A stretch of 64,000 bases of DNA from an uncultured Pelagibacteraceae bacterium (GTDB taxonomy: Bacteria > Pseudomonadota > Alphaproteobacteria > Pelagibacterales > Pelagibacteraceae). Below, piece after piece: positions 34,999-42,942 of the stretch; within the stretch, counting starts at the first letter, position 1, and the number at the start of each line of letters is the position of its first letter. Location: contig CACJUZ010000004.1 in the NCBI GenBank assembly GCA_902596745.1, forward strand, positions 36,063 to 100,062, given 5' to 3'. The notes beneath the pieces are model-generated. The model searched no databases. It saw nothing but the letters and a program-made list of their open reading frames with translations, and had not been told where the DNA came from. Made by a program: the position numbers and the translations under genes.

Positions 34999-35745
34999 AT
35001 GAGCTTAAATCAAAATATCTTAGTAAAATTAAAACAAGCAGGTCTTCGTATAAATAATAAATGGCTTGTTAAAGATGTATCTCTACAGATTGAAAAAGGT
35101 AAAATAGTTACTCTTATTGGCCCGAATGGTTCTGGAAAAAGCACAACCGCAAAAATTGCACTTGGGATCTATAAAAAAATTAATGGGGAAGCTAAAAAAT
35201 ATACAAATAAAGTTGGATATGTTCCTCAAAAAATTTCAATCGATTGGACATTACCACTAAGAGTAAGTGATTTCATGGTACTTACTGAAAATCTTAAAGA
35301 GGAAGCTATTAACGATGCTCTATCATTAACGGGTGTCATACATCTCAAAGATAAAAATTTAGGAGACTTATCAGGCGGGGAATTTCAAAGAGTTTTGCTT
35401 GCAAGAGCAATTTCAAAAAATCCAGAACTATTAGTTCTTGATGAACCAGTACAAGGAGTTGATTTTACGGGTGAAATTGCTTTATACGAACTTATAAAGA
35501 AAATTTCTGATGAATTAAATTGTGGAATTTTATTAATTTCCCATGATCTGCACACTGTAATGAGTGCTACGGACCACGTTGTTTGCCTAAATGGTCATGT
35601 TTGTTGCTCTGGATCTCCAATAGAGGTTGCAAAAAATAATGAATATAAAGCTTTATTCGGAGAACAGGCTTCTCAAATATTGTCAAGATACGAACATAGA
35701 CACGATCACATTCATACAAATGAAGGAAAGATAAAAAAAAATTAA
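34999..35745 (+). CDS. znuC: Zinc ABC transporter ATP-binding protein
   Basis: The 248-aa ATPase has Walker A GPNGSGKST, Q-loop YVPQKISIDWTLPLRVSDFM, signature LSGGEFQRVLLARA, Walker B LLVLDEPVQGVD and H-loop ISHDLHTVMSATDHVVCL. The last two are typical of ZnuC. A His-rich tail near YEHRHDHIHTNEG could bind zinc. It is immediately followed by znuB (ATG at 35746) and preceded by the divergent regulatory region with two Zur-like sites, so zinc repression is inferred. Confidence 0.96.
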   Translation: MSLNQNILVKLKQAGLRINNKWLVKDVSLQIEKGKIVTLIGPNGSGKSTTAKIALGIYKKINGEAKKYTNKVGYVPQKISIDWTLPLRVSDFMVLTENLKEEAINDALSLTGVIHLKDKNLGDLSGGEFQRVLLARAISKNPELLVLDEPVQGVDFTGEIALYELIKKISDELNCGILLISHDLHTVMSATDHVVCLNGHVCCSGSPIEVAKNNEYKALFGEQASQILSRYEHRHDHIHTNEGKIKKN

Positions 35746-36549
35746 ATGCTAGATGATTTCTTTATAAGGGCTTTAATAGCTGGACTTGGTATTGCAATTG
35801 TAACAGGTCCCCTTGGATGTTTCGTTATATGGAGACGATTGTCATATTTTGGTGATACTCTTGCTCATTCCGCTTTACTTGGAGTTACACTCGCCTATAC
35901 TTTAGAATTTAATATTGCCATTTCAGTATTTATTATTTCATCTTCAATTGCGTTAATTCTAATAGATCTACAAAAAAGAACTAATCTACCAGGCGATGCT
36001 TTACTAGGACTTTTAGCTCATTCCTCCTTGGCAGTTGGATTAGTTGTTATTGGATTTTTAACATTTATAAGGTTCGATATTATGGGATTATTATTTGGAG
36101 ATATATTAGCAGTTACAACTGATGATATATTCATTATATGGATAGGTGGTCCGTTAATATTAATAATACTTAAATTAATTTGGAAACCTTTATTTGCATC
36201 AACAGTAAACTATGAACTAGCAGAAGCCGAGGGATTAAATCCTGACAGAGCTAAAGCTATATTTACTATTTTAATGGCAGGCATCATCGCTATTTCAATA
36301 AAAATGGTTGGACTATTATTAATTACAGGAATGTTAATTATACCAGCTGCAATGGCTAGAAATATTTCTTCAAGCCCACAAATGATGGTAATTTATTCAG
36401 TGATTGGAGGATTGCTGTCTGTAATTTTAGGTTTATTAACTTCTTTAGAATTTAATACAGCTTCAGGGCCTTCAATAATAGCAGCTGCCTTATTTTTATT
36501 CATACTTTCATTATTAAAAATTAAACAATCGATTAAATTGAAAAATTGA
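35746..36549 (+). CDS. znuB: Zinc ABC transporter permease
   Basis: The 267-aa inner-membrane protein has eight or so hydrophobic segments and the ABC-3 family features: IATV-like ALIAGLGIAIVTGPLGCFVI at the start, RRLSYFGDTLAHSALLGVTL, LGLLAHSSLAVGLVVIG, NYELAEAEGLNPDRAKAIF (ATPase contact) and GLLLITGMLIIPAAMARN. It starts directly at the znuC stop and precedes zur by 15 bases, giving a znuC-znuB-zur operon. Confidence 0.96.
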   Translation: MLDDFFIRALIAGLGIAIVTGPLGCFVIWRRLSYFGDTLAHSALLGVTLAYTLEFNIAISVFIISSSIALILIDLQKRTNLPGDALLGLLAHSSLAVGLVVIGFLTFIRFDIMGLLFGDILAVTTDDIFIIWIGGPLILIILKLIWKPLFASTVNYELAEAEGLNPDRAKAIFTILMAGIIAISIKMVGLLLITGMLIIPAAMARNISSSPQMMVIYSVIGGLLSVILGLLTSLEFNTASGPSIIAAALFLFILSLLKIKQSIKLKN

Positions 36550-36564
36550 TGGAGAATCAGTACA

Positions 36565-36972
36565 ATGACTAAAATGCAAAAAGAATATAATCTGTCAAAA
36601 AATCAGCAAATAGTTTTTGATATAATAGAAAAATCTAATGAACCGGTTAAAGCTTACTCAATTCTATTTAATGTAAAAAAAAAGGGTATTAAAGCTCCTC
36701 CTCAAGTTTATAGAGCTTTAGAAAAATTAATTAAGCTTGGTAAAATTCATAAAGTGGAAAGTAAAAATGCATTCGTAGCCTGTAAAAGTTCTAATTGTGA
36801 AATATCAAAAGCTACCGCCTTTTCAATTTGTGAGATTTGTGAAAAAGTTACTGAAATTGCAAATAATAAACTTTCTAATTTCTTAAACAGTTTTGAAGAT
36901 AAATCTGGCATGAAATATAAAAAGTATAATCTCGAATTTTTTGGATTATGCAAAAAATGCAAAAAAAGTTAG
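36565..36972 (+). CDS. zur: Fur-family zinc uptake regulator
   Basis: The 135-aa product is a Fur/Zur-type winged-helix repressor. The N-terminal DNA-binding part (YNLSKNQQIVFDIIEKSNEP to APPQVYRALEKLIKLGKIHKVE) is followed by a dimerisation domain with the structural zinc site formed by CEICE and C-terminal CKKCKK pairs. Placement after znuCB identifies it as Zur rather than Fur. It probably represses the znu genes at the operators at 34946 and 34964 when zinc is sufficient, and so regulates its own operon. Confidence 0.9.
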   Translation: MTKMQKEYNLSKNQQIVFDIIEKSNEPVKAYSILFNVKKKGIKAPPQVYRALEKLIKLGKIHKVESKNAFVACKSSNCEISKATAFSICEICEKVTEIANNKLSNFLNSFEDKSGMKYKKYNLEFFGLCKKCKKS

Positions 36973-37074
36973 TTTTTCACCTATTTTAGCTATAAATTAT
37001 TCACCTTTTAGTTGTATTACGGTTACATTTAATAATTATACATGCTAGTTTTTTTAAAAAAATAAGGAGTATAC

Positions 37075-38016
37075 ATGAAACATTTTAAAATTATCGTAGC
37101 TATGATTGCAGCTTTGTTCATAACAAAAGCAGTTAATGCTAACGAAATCAAAATGGCTAAAGCGAACTGGGATACTGGTTATTTCCAAGCTGAAATATAC
37201 AAACAAGCTTTGGAAAAAATGGGCTACAAAGTAACTGAGCCTAAAGCAATTAAGCCTTCAGTATTTTACGTTGCAGCAGCAGCAGGAGATCTTGACCTAT
37301 GGGTAAACGGATGGTTTGGAACTCACGATGGATATATCAAAGAAGCTAAAGGTAAAGTTAAAAAAGTTGGTTATGTAATGAAAAAAGGTGGCTTACAAGG
37401 TTACCTGATCGACAAAAAATCAGCTGACAGCCTTGGTATCAAAAGCGTAATGGATATTAAAAAACACGCAGCAAAATTTGACTCAAACGGTGACGGTAAA
37501 GCAGACATGGTTGCTTGCCCTCCAGGTTGGGGTTGTGAGAAACAAATCACTAAACACTTTGCTGAACTAGGTTTAGGTGACTTTATTAATCCTGTAAAAG
37601 CTGACTACTCTGCTTCTATGGCTGACGTAGTTGCAAAATACAAAAACGGTAAGCCAGTATTATTTTATACTTGGACGCCGAATTGGACAGTTGGTGCTTT
37701 AAAACTTGGACAAGATGTTGTTTGGATAGAAGTTCCATACAGCGCTACAAAAAAAGTAGCAGTATCAAATGCAACAAAATCTAAAATAAATATGGGTTTT
37801 GGTGCTGACGATATTCGTCCAGCAGCTAACTCTGATTTCTTAAAAGCTAATCCTAAAGTGAAAAAAATGCTTTCAAAAGCATCTATTCCACTAGCGGATA
37901 TCGCAGCGCAAAATATGAAGATGAACGCTGGTGAGAAAAGCGAAAGAGCAATCAAGAAGCATGCTAAGGAGTGGATTAAAGCGAACCAAAGTACGTTCGA
38001 CAGTTGGATAAAATAA
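37075..38016 (+). CDS. proX: Glycine betaine/proline-type ABC substrate-binding protein (ProX-like)
   Basis: The 313-aa periplasmic protein has a signal peptide (IVAMIAALFITKAVNANE). It follows E. coli ProX: LDLWVNGWFGTHDGYI, QGYLIDKKSADSLGIK, the Asp-rich FDSNGDGKADMVACPPGWGC, and YTWTPNWTVGALKLGQDVVWI, including Trp residues that form the aromatic cage for quaternary amines. A clear AAGGAG site precedes the ATG. The ligand may be glycine betaine, proline betaine or DMSP; the sequence cannot decide. The permease follows by 11 bases, but no ATPase gene is adjacent. Confidence 0.9.
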   Translation: MKHFKIIVAMIAALFITKAVNANEIKMAKANWDTGYFQAEIYKQALEKMGYKVTEPKAIKPSVFYVAAAAGDLDLWVNGWFGTHDGYIKEAKGKVKKVGYVMKKGGLQGYLIDKKSADSLGIKSVMDIKKHAAKFDSNGDGKADMVACPPGWGCEKQITKHFAELGLGDFINPVKADYSASMADVVAKYKNGKPVLFYTWTPNWTVGALKLGQDVVWIEVPYSATKKVAVSNATKSKINMGFGADDIRPAANSDFLKANPKVKKMLSKASIPLADIAAQNMKMNAGEKSERAIKKHAKEWIKANQSTFDSWIK

Positions 38017-38027
38017 GTTTTAGGTAA

Positions 38028-38894
38028 GTGAGCTTAAAACTTTCACCATCTGACTACGAAGTATACGTTCCGATAGCAGAATGGATTGAAAAACATATTA
38101 AGGAGTGGTTGTTCATGCAACGACCACTCTTTAAAAAATTATCCGCACCGATAGACTCAGTATTAAACGGTTTAGACACATTATTTAATTTCATACCATT
38201 TCCGATAGTAATTTTAATATTCATGGCTTTTGCATTCAAAACCAATGGATTAAAATTTGCATTATTATCAGCATTAAGTTTAATTTTCATTGACCTTGTT
38301 GATTTGTGGCAAGAAACAATGACAACTTTAGCGATGATTTTTACTGCAGTTATTTTCTGTATGATAATCGGAATACCTTTAGGCATTGTAGCTTCTAGAA
38401 GTAATTTATTTGAAACTATATTAAGACCTATTCTTGATATAATGCAAACAATACCAAGTTTTGTCTATTTAATTCCTGTTGTAATGTTATTTGGTGTGGG
38501 ACTGACACCGGGTGTAGTTGCAACTATTGTATTTGCTTTACCACCAATTGTGAGATTAACAAATTTAGGAATTAGACAAGTTGGCAAGGGATTTAAAGAA
38601 GCTGGTGCAAGCTTAGGTTTATCAAAATTTTTAATTTTAACTAAAATAGAAATTCCTTTAGCAATGAAGACTATTATGGCTGGTGTAAACCAAACGTTAA
38701 TGTTAGCTCTTTCGATGGTAGTAATAGCCGCTCTAATTGGAGCAGGGGGATTAGGATTAACCGTGTATGTTGCTCTAGGTAGATTAGATATTGGTGGCGC
38801 CGTTGTTGGAGGAACTGGTATTGTTATATTAGCAATTATTTTAGATAGAATAACCCAAAAAATTATTCCTCAAGATAATATTAAATCTAGATAA
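38028..38894 (+). CDS. proW: Glycine betaine/proline-type ABC permease (ProW-like)
   Basis: The 288-aa inner-membrane permease starts from a GTG (38028) with a polar 50-residue N-terminal segment and then about six to seven hydrophobic helices. Core motifs are MTTLAMIFTAVIFCMIIGIP, RPILDIMQTIPSFVYLIPVVM, GVGLTPGVVATIVFALPPIVR and EAGASLGLSKFLILTKIEIP (the EAA loop). They match ProW/OpuAB. An ATG at 38115 is an alternative start but would cut the family N-terminal segment. The next gene is on the opposite strand, so ProV must be encoded elsewhere. Confidence 0.9.
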   Translation: MSLKLSPSDYEVYVPIAEWIEKHIKEWLFMQRPLFKKLSAPIDSVLNGLDTLFNFIPFPIVILIFMAFAFKTNGLKFALLSALSLIFIDLVDLWQETMTTLAMIFTAVIFCMIIGIPLGIVASRSNLFETILRPILDIMQTIPSFVYLIPVVMLFGVGLTPGVVATIVFALPPIVRLTNLGIRQVGKGFKEAGASLGLSKFLILTKIEIPLAMKTIMAGVNQTLMLALSMVVIAALIGAGGLGLTVYVALGRLDIGGAVVGGTGIVILAIILDRITQKIIPQDNIKSR

Positions 38895-38895
38895 T

Positions 38896-39741
38896 TTAAT
38901 TAATTTTTCTCACAAGAAGAACAAAAATGATTGACGTCACAAACATAATCAATGCATATGCAGCTGTAGGAACCATAAACACAATATCATCAAATAACTG
39001 AGTTGCTACAAATACAGCTAATGTTCCATTTTGTAAACCGCATTCAAGAGAAATACATTTTCTCTGGGGAATTCCTGAAGCAAACATTTTAGCAATATAA
39101 TAACCTAAGAAAATCATAGTTAGATTTAGTAGCAAAGATATTAAACCTGCTCTAGTTATAAAACTAATTATTCTGTCCCATTCCTCAATCCAAATAGATA
39201 TAAAAACAATTAAAAATAATATTACAGATAGCCTTTGAATTAATAAAGTCTTAGATATTATAAACTCAGTCATCAAGCTTCTAACAATCATTCCAAAAAG
39301 TACAGGCACAGTTACGACAAAAAACATTTTAATCGCAATATTTATCATCGAAATTTCTTTTACTATTTCAATACCTAAATAATTAGCTGAATTAAATACG
39401 ATCAAAGGGACTGTTAATATACTTAGTAAGCTTACAACAGCAGTTAATGTTACTGATAAAGCAACATCTCCATCAGCAAACTTAGTTAATATGTTTGAAG
39501 TTACTCCACCTGGTGCTGCCGCAATAACCATGACACCCATAGCAATTTCTATTGGCAGTGAAATTAAACTTATTAATATAATAGCTACTATAGGAAGAAG
39601 AATGACTTGTGATAAAAAGCCTATAAGAAAATCTTTAGGATTTTTTACTACTCTTAAAAAATCTTGAGCTGTTAAACCTAGTCCAAGACCAAACATGATT
39701 ATAGCCAAACATATCGGCGCTATACTTTTTGCGATTTCCAC
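38896..39741 (-). CDS. Bile acid:sodium symporter family (BASS) transporter
   Basis: The 281-aa inner-membrane protein has nine to ten hydrophobic segments and BASS-family elements: PICLAIIMFGLGLGLTAQDF, APGGVTSNILTKFADGDVAL (crossover region with conserved Gly and Asn) and SLECGLQNGTLAVFVATQLF. The start is a GTG at 39741 with a GGGAG ribosome site upstream. Family members move organic acids, bile acids or pyruvate with sodium; the substrate here is unknown. A GTTAC-AAA-GTAAC inverted repeat lies just upstream of the start (39757-39769 area). Confidence 0.88.
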   Translation of the reverse strand: MEIAKSIAPICLAIIMFGLGLGLTAQDFLRVVKNPKDFLIGFLSQVILLPIVAIILISLISLPIEIAMGVMVIAAAPGGVTSNILTKFADGDVALSVTLTAVVSLLSILTVPLIVFNSANYLGIEIVKEISMINIAIKMFFVVTVPVLFGMIVRSLMTEFIISKTLLIQRLSVILFLIVFISIWIEEWDRIISFITRAGLISLLLNLTMIFLGYYIAKMFASGIPQRKCISLECGLQNGTLAVFVATQLFDDIVFMVPTAAYALIMFVTSIIFVLLVRKIN

Positions 39742-40023
39742 TTATTACTCCCGGTGTTACTTTGTAACCTATACATAAAAAAGGCCCAAAATGAAACAAT
39801 CTTGGGTTGTGCTTAGCTCAACTTATGATAGATTCTATTCATATGAGAATCTTAGCTTCAAGAATTAAGAATGCTAAAGAGTTAAAGTACGGTAAGCTAA
39901 AAACTAGCCTACTTAAGCCAAAAAATAACCTTCAGTCAGACTTCTACTATCTTTTTAAGAAGAAAACTTTAATCAAAAAATAATTAATTAAATCATTTTT
40001 CCCGTATACGGTGCGACATTATT
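39742..40023. other. Intergenic region with two short candidate ORFs and possible RNA structure
   Basis: This is most of the only intergenic gap above 300 bases (39742-40089). It holds two overlapping candidate short ORFs, 39791-39868 (25 aa) and 39843-39983 (46 aa), the CCCAA/TTGGG and GATTCT/AGAATC inverted repeats (about 39785-39851), and no recognised RNA family. No known gene was found in it. Confidence 0.4.
39843..39983 (+). CDS. Candidate 46-aa basic peptide
   Basis: An ATG frame of 46 codons encodes a basic peptide (MRILASRIKNAKELKYGKLK and ending FKKKTLIKK). It has no membrane segment and no clear ribosome site (upstream is TTCTATTCAT). In this otherwise packed genome a 348-base gap is unusual, which is the main reason to consider it. 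The overlapping 25-aa frame at 39791 is an alternative. It lies upstream of the iron-uptake operon on the same strand. Confidence is low. Confidence 0.3.
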   Translation: MRILASRIKNAKELKYGKLKTSLLKPKNNLQSDFYYLFKKKTLIKK

Positions 40024-40042
40024 GATAATGATAATTATTCTC
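40024..40042. promoter_or_regulatory. Fur-box-like site upstream of the ferric binding protein gene
   Basis: GATAATGATAATTATTCTC matches the classic E. coli Fur-box consensus at 17 of 19 positions, as recalled. It sits 48 bases before the ATG at 40090. It would place the iron operon under Fur-type iron control, although alphaproteobacteria often use RirA or Irr instead. Confidence 0.65.
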
Positions 40043-40043
40043 A

Positions 40044-40061
40044 TTCTCAGATAATTGAGAA
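40044..40061. promoter_or_regulatory. Inverted repeat next to the Fur-like site
   Basis: TTCTCA-GATAAT-TGAGAA is a perfect 6-bp inverted repeat around another GATAAT hexamer, one base after the Fur-like site. It could be a second operator half-site array or a 5'-leader hairpin. Confidence 0.5.
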
Positions 40062-40089
40062 CTATTCGCAAAACTAACGAGGGAGATAA

Positions 40090-41100
40090 ATGAGAAAAAT
40101 AATATTTGCAGTTTCAGCATTATTTTTTGTTTTTGGAAATCTTTTAGCTAACGAAGTAAATATATTCAGTGCAAGACATTATGACTCAGATGTTCAATTG
40201 TATGAAAAATTTACAGCTAAAACAGGAATAAAAGTAAATGTTGTATCTGGAAAATCAGGCGCATTAGAGAAAAGAATAATCGCAGAGGGCGGCACAGCAG
40301 ACTTATATATAACAGCTGATGCTGGTAGACTTGGCGCATTTGCAGCTTACTTACAAGGCGGCTTAACAAGTAGCGCAATAAAGTCAGCTGTTCCGAGTAA
40401 TTTTAGAACATCTAAATGGGTTGGAATAGCTAAAAGAGCAAGAATAGTTTATTTTGCTCCAGAAAGAGTTACAGGCGCAGAGTTAAGAGGTCTGACTTAT
40501 GAAAGTTTAGCTGATCCTAAATGGAAAGGCAGATTAGTTATAAGAGCTTCTAACAATATTTATAACCAGTCACTGGTTGCTTCATTAATTAAAAATAATG
40601 GAAAAGGCAAAGTAGCAGAGTGGTCAAAAGGAATGGTTTCTAATATGGCAAGATCTCCAAAAGGTAATGACAGAGCACAAATACTAGCAGTAGCAGCAGG
40701 AGAAGCTGATATTGCAGTAGCTAATACATACTACTTAGCTCTTATGTTATCAGGTAAAAAAGGTGCTGAGCAACAAGCTGCAGCAAAAAAAGTAAAACCT
40801 TTCTTCCCTAATCAAGATGGTAGAGGCACACATATGAATATCAGTGGCGCAGGTTTAGTAAAAGGAGCTCCTAACAAAGCTAATGCCATAAAGCTTGTTG
40901 AGTTCTTACTAAGTCAAGAAGCGCAAGAGCATATTGTTAACAATACTTTTGAATATCCAATGATTGCTGGTGTTTCACCTCATCCATTAGTAGTTAATAT
41001 GGGTTTAGATTTTAAACAAGATCTTAAAACTAAAGTTGTTAATTACGGAAAAAGACAAGCTGATGCATTAGAAGTAATGACAGCAGCTGGTTGGAAATAG
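40090..41100 (+). CDS. Ferric iron ABC transporter substrate-binding protein (FutA/FbpA-like)
   Basis: The 336-aa periplasmic protein has a signal peptide (IFAVSALFFVFGNLLANE) and then NIFSARHYDSDVQLYEKFTA, KTGIKVNVVSGKSGALEKRI, and the paired tyrosines of the iron site in VANTYYLALMLSG. These match FutA/FbpA-type ferric-binding proteins. A strong ribosome site GAGGGAG precedes the ATG. The Fur-like box upstream and the downstream FbpB/FbpC-like genes support iron as substrate. A perfect 13-bp inverted repeat follows the stop. Confidence 0.93.
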   Translation: MRKIIFAVSALFFVFGNLLANEVNIFSARHYDSDVQLYEKFTAKTGIKVNVVSGKSGALEKRIIAEGGTADLYITADAGRLGAFAAYLQGGLTSSAIKSAVPSNFRTSKWVGIAKRARIVYFAPERVTGAELRGLTYESLADPKWKGRLVIRASNNIYNQSLVASLIKNNGKGKVAEWSKGMVSNMARSPKGNDRAQILAVAAGEADIAVANTYYLALMLSGKKGAEQQAAAKKVKPFFPNQDGRGTHMNISGAGLVKGAPNKANAIKLVEFLLSQEAQEHIVNNTFEYPMIAGVSPHPLVVNMGLDFKQDLKTKVVNYGKRQADALEVMTAAGWK

Positions 41101-41113
41101 TTGTTAATTAATT

Positions 41114-41140
41114 ATTCATGGCGTTTAAAACGCCATGAAT
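41114..41140 (+). terminator. Perfect inverted repeat after the ferric binding-protein gene
   Basis: ATTCATGGCGTTT and AAACGCCATGAAT are perfect complements separated by one base (a practical loop would open a few inner pairs). No T-run follows, so it is more likely an mRNA 3'-end stabiliser or attenuator than a full terminator. The operon continues at 41149. Confidence 0.65.
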
Positions 41141-41148
41141 ATTAAACA

Positions 41149-41313
41149 ATGAAAAATAAATTAAATACTTGCAAAAAGGGTTGTAAAACCTGTAATGATG
41201 ACGCTAAGAGTATGCAAAATCAACTTCAGAATAGAGACCCAAAAGAATTAAGCTTCGAAGAGGCAAAACAAATATTCTTTCCACTTAAAGAGAAGATAAA
41301 TTCAAAAAAATAA
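41149..41313 (+). CDS. 54-aa Cys-rich microprotein (CxxxCxxC) in the iron operon
   Basis: The ATG frame at 41149 encodes 54 aa: a basic, Cys-rich start (KLNTCKKGCKTCNDDAKSMQ, C8, C12, C15) then a charged helical part (DPKELSFEEAKQIFFPLKEK). The stop lies directly before the permease ATG at 41314, as with other coupled genes here. The CxxxCxxC pattern could bind iron, zinc or an Fe-S cluster. There is no signal peptide, so it would be cytosolic. I do not recognise a family. It sits between binding protein and permease in a likely iron-regulated operon. Confidence 0.7.
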   Translation: MKNKLNTCKKGCKTCNDDAKSMQNQLQNRDPKELSFEEAKQIFFPLKEKINSKK

Positions 41314-42930
41314 ATGACTAAATATAACTTCTGGTTTTTCAGCTCATTAGTTATTGCGTTAATAGTTGCAATGCCAATTATTACTGTATTTTTTAGTTTT
41401 TTTGCTGAAACAAGTAATTACATTACAGTATTAAAAAATACTTTTCTATTTGATTATATAAATAATTCTTTAACTATTTTAGTTTCAGTTTTGCTTATAA
41501 CTCTTTTACTGGGTGTTATTTCAGCTTATTTTGTATCATTTTATGAATTTCCATTATGTAATTTTTTTAGTTGGGCTTTAATTTTAGCGTTTGCAATACC
41601 AGGATATATATTTGCTTTTTCAATAATTGCCTTTTTTGAAAATTATGGGACTGCTTATTCAATACTCACGAATATATTTGGAGAATATAATTATAACCCA
41701 CATATACCTAAATTAGATGGAATATTAGGATCAATTATAGCTATTAGTTTTTCTTTGTTCCCTTATGTATATGTATTAACAAGATCATCTTTTTTCTTTC
41801 AATCAAACAATTATATAGAGGTGGGACAAAATTTAGGTTTATCTGAGAGAGAAACTTTATTTAAGATTATTTTACCTTCAGCCAGACCAGCAATTATTGC
41901 CGGTTTAGCATTGGTTGCTATGGAATGTTTGTCTGATTTTGGAACAGTGTCAATTTTTAGTGTTTCCACATTAACTACAGGAATTTATAACTCTTGGTTG
42001 TCGTTTGATGATTTAAATACAGCCAATCAAATTTCTTTCATACTACTATTATTCATTTTAATTCTTTTATCTATAGAAATTTACTCAAGAAAAGAGGCAA
42101 GGTATCATCAACCGGGAAGAGGCTTTAAACCAATCAACAAGATTAAACTTAGCGGGAAAAAATCTTTACTAGCTTTTTCTTTTTGCTTTTTAGTATTTTT
42201 TATAAGTTTTATTTTTCCAGTTTCACAGATGATCTACTGGACGTTAAAATTTCCGAAATACATCCAAGACATTAATATTTTGAAAATAAATTTAAATACA
42301 ATGTATTTGGTAGGTCTTGCTAGTATAGTATTAGTATTTATTTCACTATTTATTAATTATGGAAGTAGGATATCCAAAAGTAAAATTTTAAATTATTTAA
42401 CCAATTTTTCAATTTCAGGGTATGCAATTCCGGGTGTAATTTTAGCCGTAGCTTTTATAACTTTATTTAGCAATCTTAGTGAATTACTGAGTGAGAATAC
42501 AAATTTAGGAAGCACAAAAAAACTATTTATAGGATCAATTTTCGGTTTAGTTTTAGCATACTTTATAAGATTTTTTTCCCTTTCTTTTAATGGAATTAAA
42601 TCTAGTTATGAGAAAATAAATAATTCAATAGATGAAAGCGCATATTTACTTGGGTATTCAAAAATTAAAACTTTTTCAAACATTCATGTTCCATATTTAA
42701 AAAACAATATAATTTTAATAGTTGTGCTCATATCTTTAGAAATCATAAAAGAGTTACCAATTACTATGATATTAAGACCTTTCAATTTTGAGACTTTTGC
42801 TACACAAGCATATGTTTATGCCTCTCAAGATTTATTAGAAGCCGCGGCATTACCTTCTTTATTTCTTATAAGTTGGGCAACTATCCTCATAATATTTTCT
42901 TCAAAATATATACTTTCACAAAAAAACTAA
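41314..42930 (+). CDS. Ferric iron ABC transporter permease (FbpB-like, fused double permease)
   Basis: The 538-aa inner-membrane protein has about twelve hydrophobic segments, two permease halves fused in one chain. Each half has an EAA-type loop: YIEVGQNLGLSERETLFKIILPS in the first and DESAYLLGYSKIKTFSNIHVP in the second. Such fused permeases belong to the FbpB/SfuB iron family. It begins right after the microprotein stop and is followed by its ATPase gene by 12 bases. Confidence 0.92.
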   Translation: MTKYNFWFFSSLVIALIVAMPIITVFFSFFAETSNYITVLKNTFLFDYINNSLTILVSVLLITLLLGVISAYFVSFYEFPLCNFFSWALILAFAIPGYIFAFSIIAFFENYGTAYSILTNIFGEYNYNPHIPKLDGILGSIIAISFSLFPYVYVLTRSSFFFQSNNYIEVGQNLGLSERETLFKIILPSARPAIIAGLALVAMECLSDFGTVSIFSVSTLTTGIYNSWLSFDDLNTANQISFILLLFILILLSIEIYSRKEARYHQPGRGFKPINKIKLSGKKSLLAFSFCFLVFFISFIFPVSQMIYWTLKFPKYIQDINILKINLNTMYLVGLASIVLVFISLFINYGSRISKSKILNYLTNFSISGYAIPGVILAVAFITLFSNLSELLSENTNLGSTKKLFIGSIFGLVLAYFIRFFSLSFNGIKSSYEKINNSIDESAYLLGYSKIKTFSNIHVPYLKNNIILIVVLISLEIIKELPITMILRPFNFETFATQAYVYASQDLLEAAALPSLFLISWATILIIFSSKYILSQKN

Positions 42931-42942
42931 TATAATCAAAAA

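Noticed and set aside
39791..39868. 25-aa ORF upstream of the iron operon
   Set aside because: Very short, no ribosome site, and overlaps a longer alternative; kept only as part of the description of the gap.
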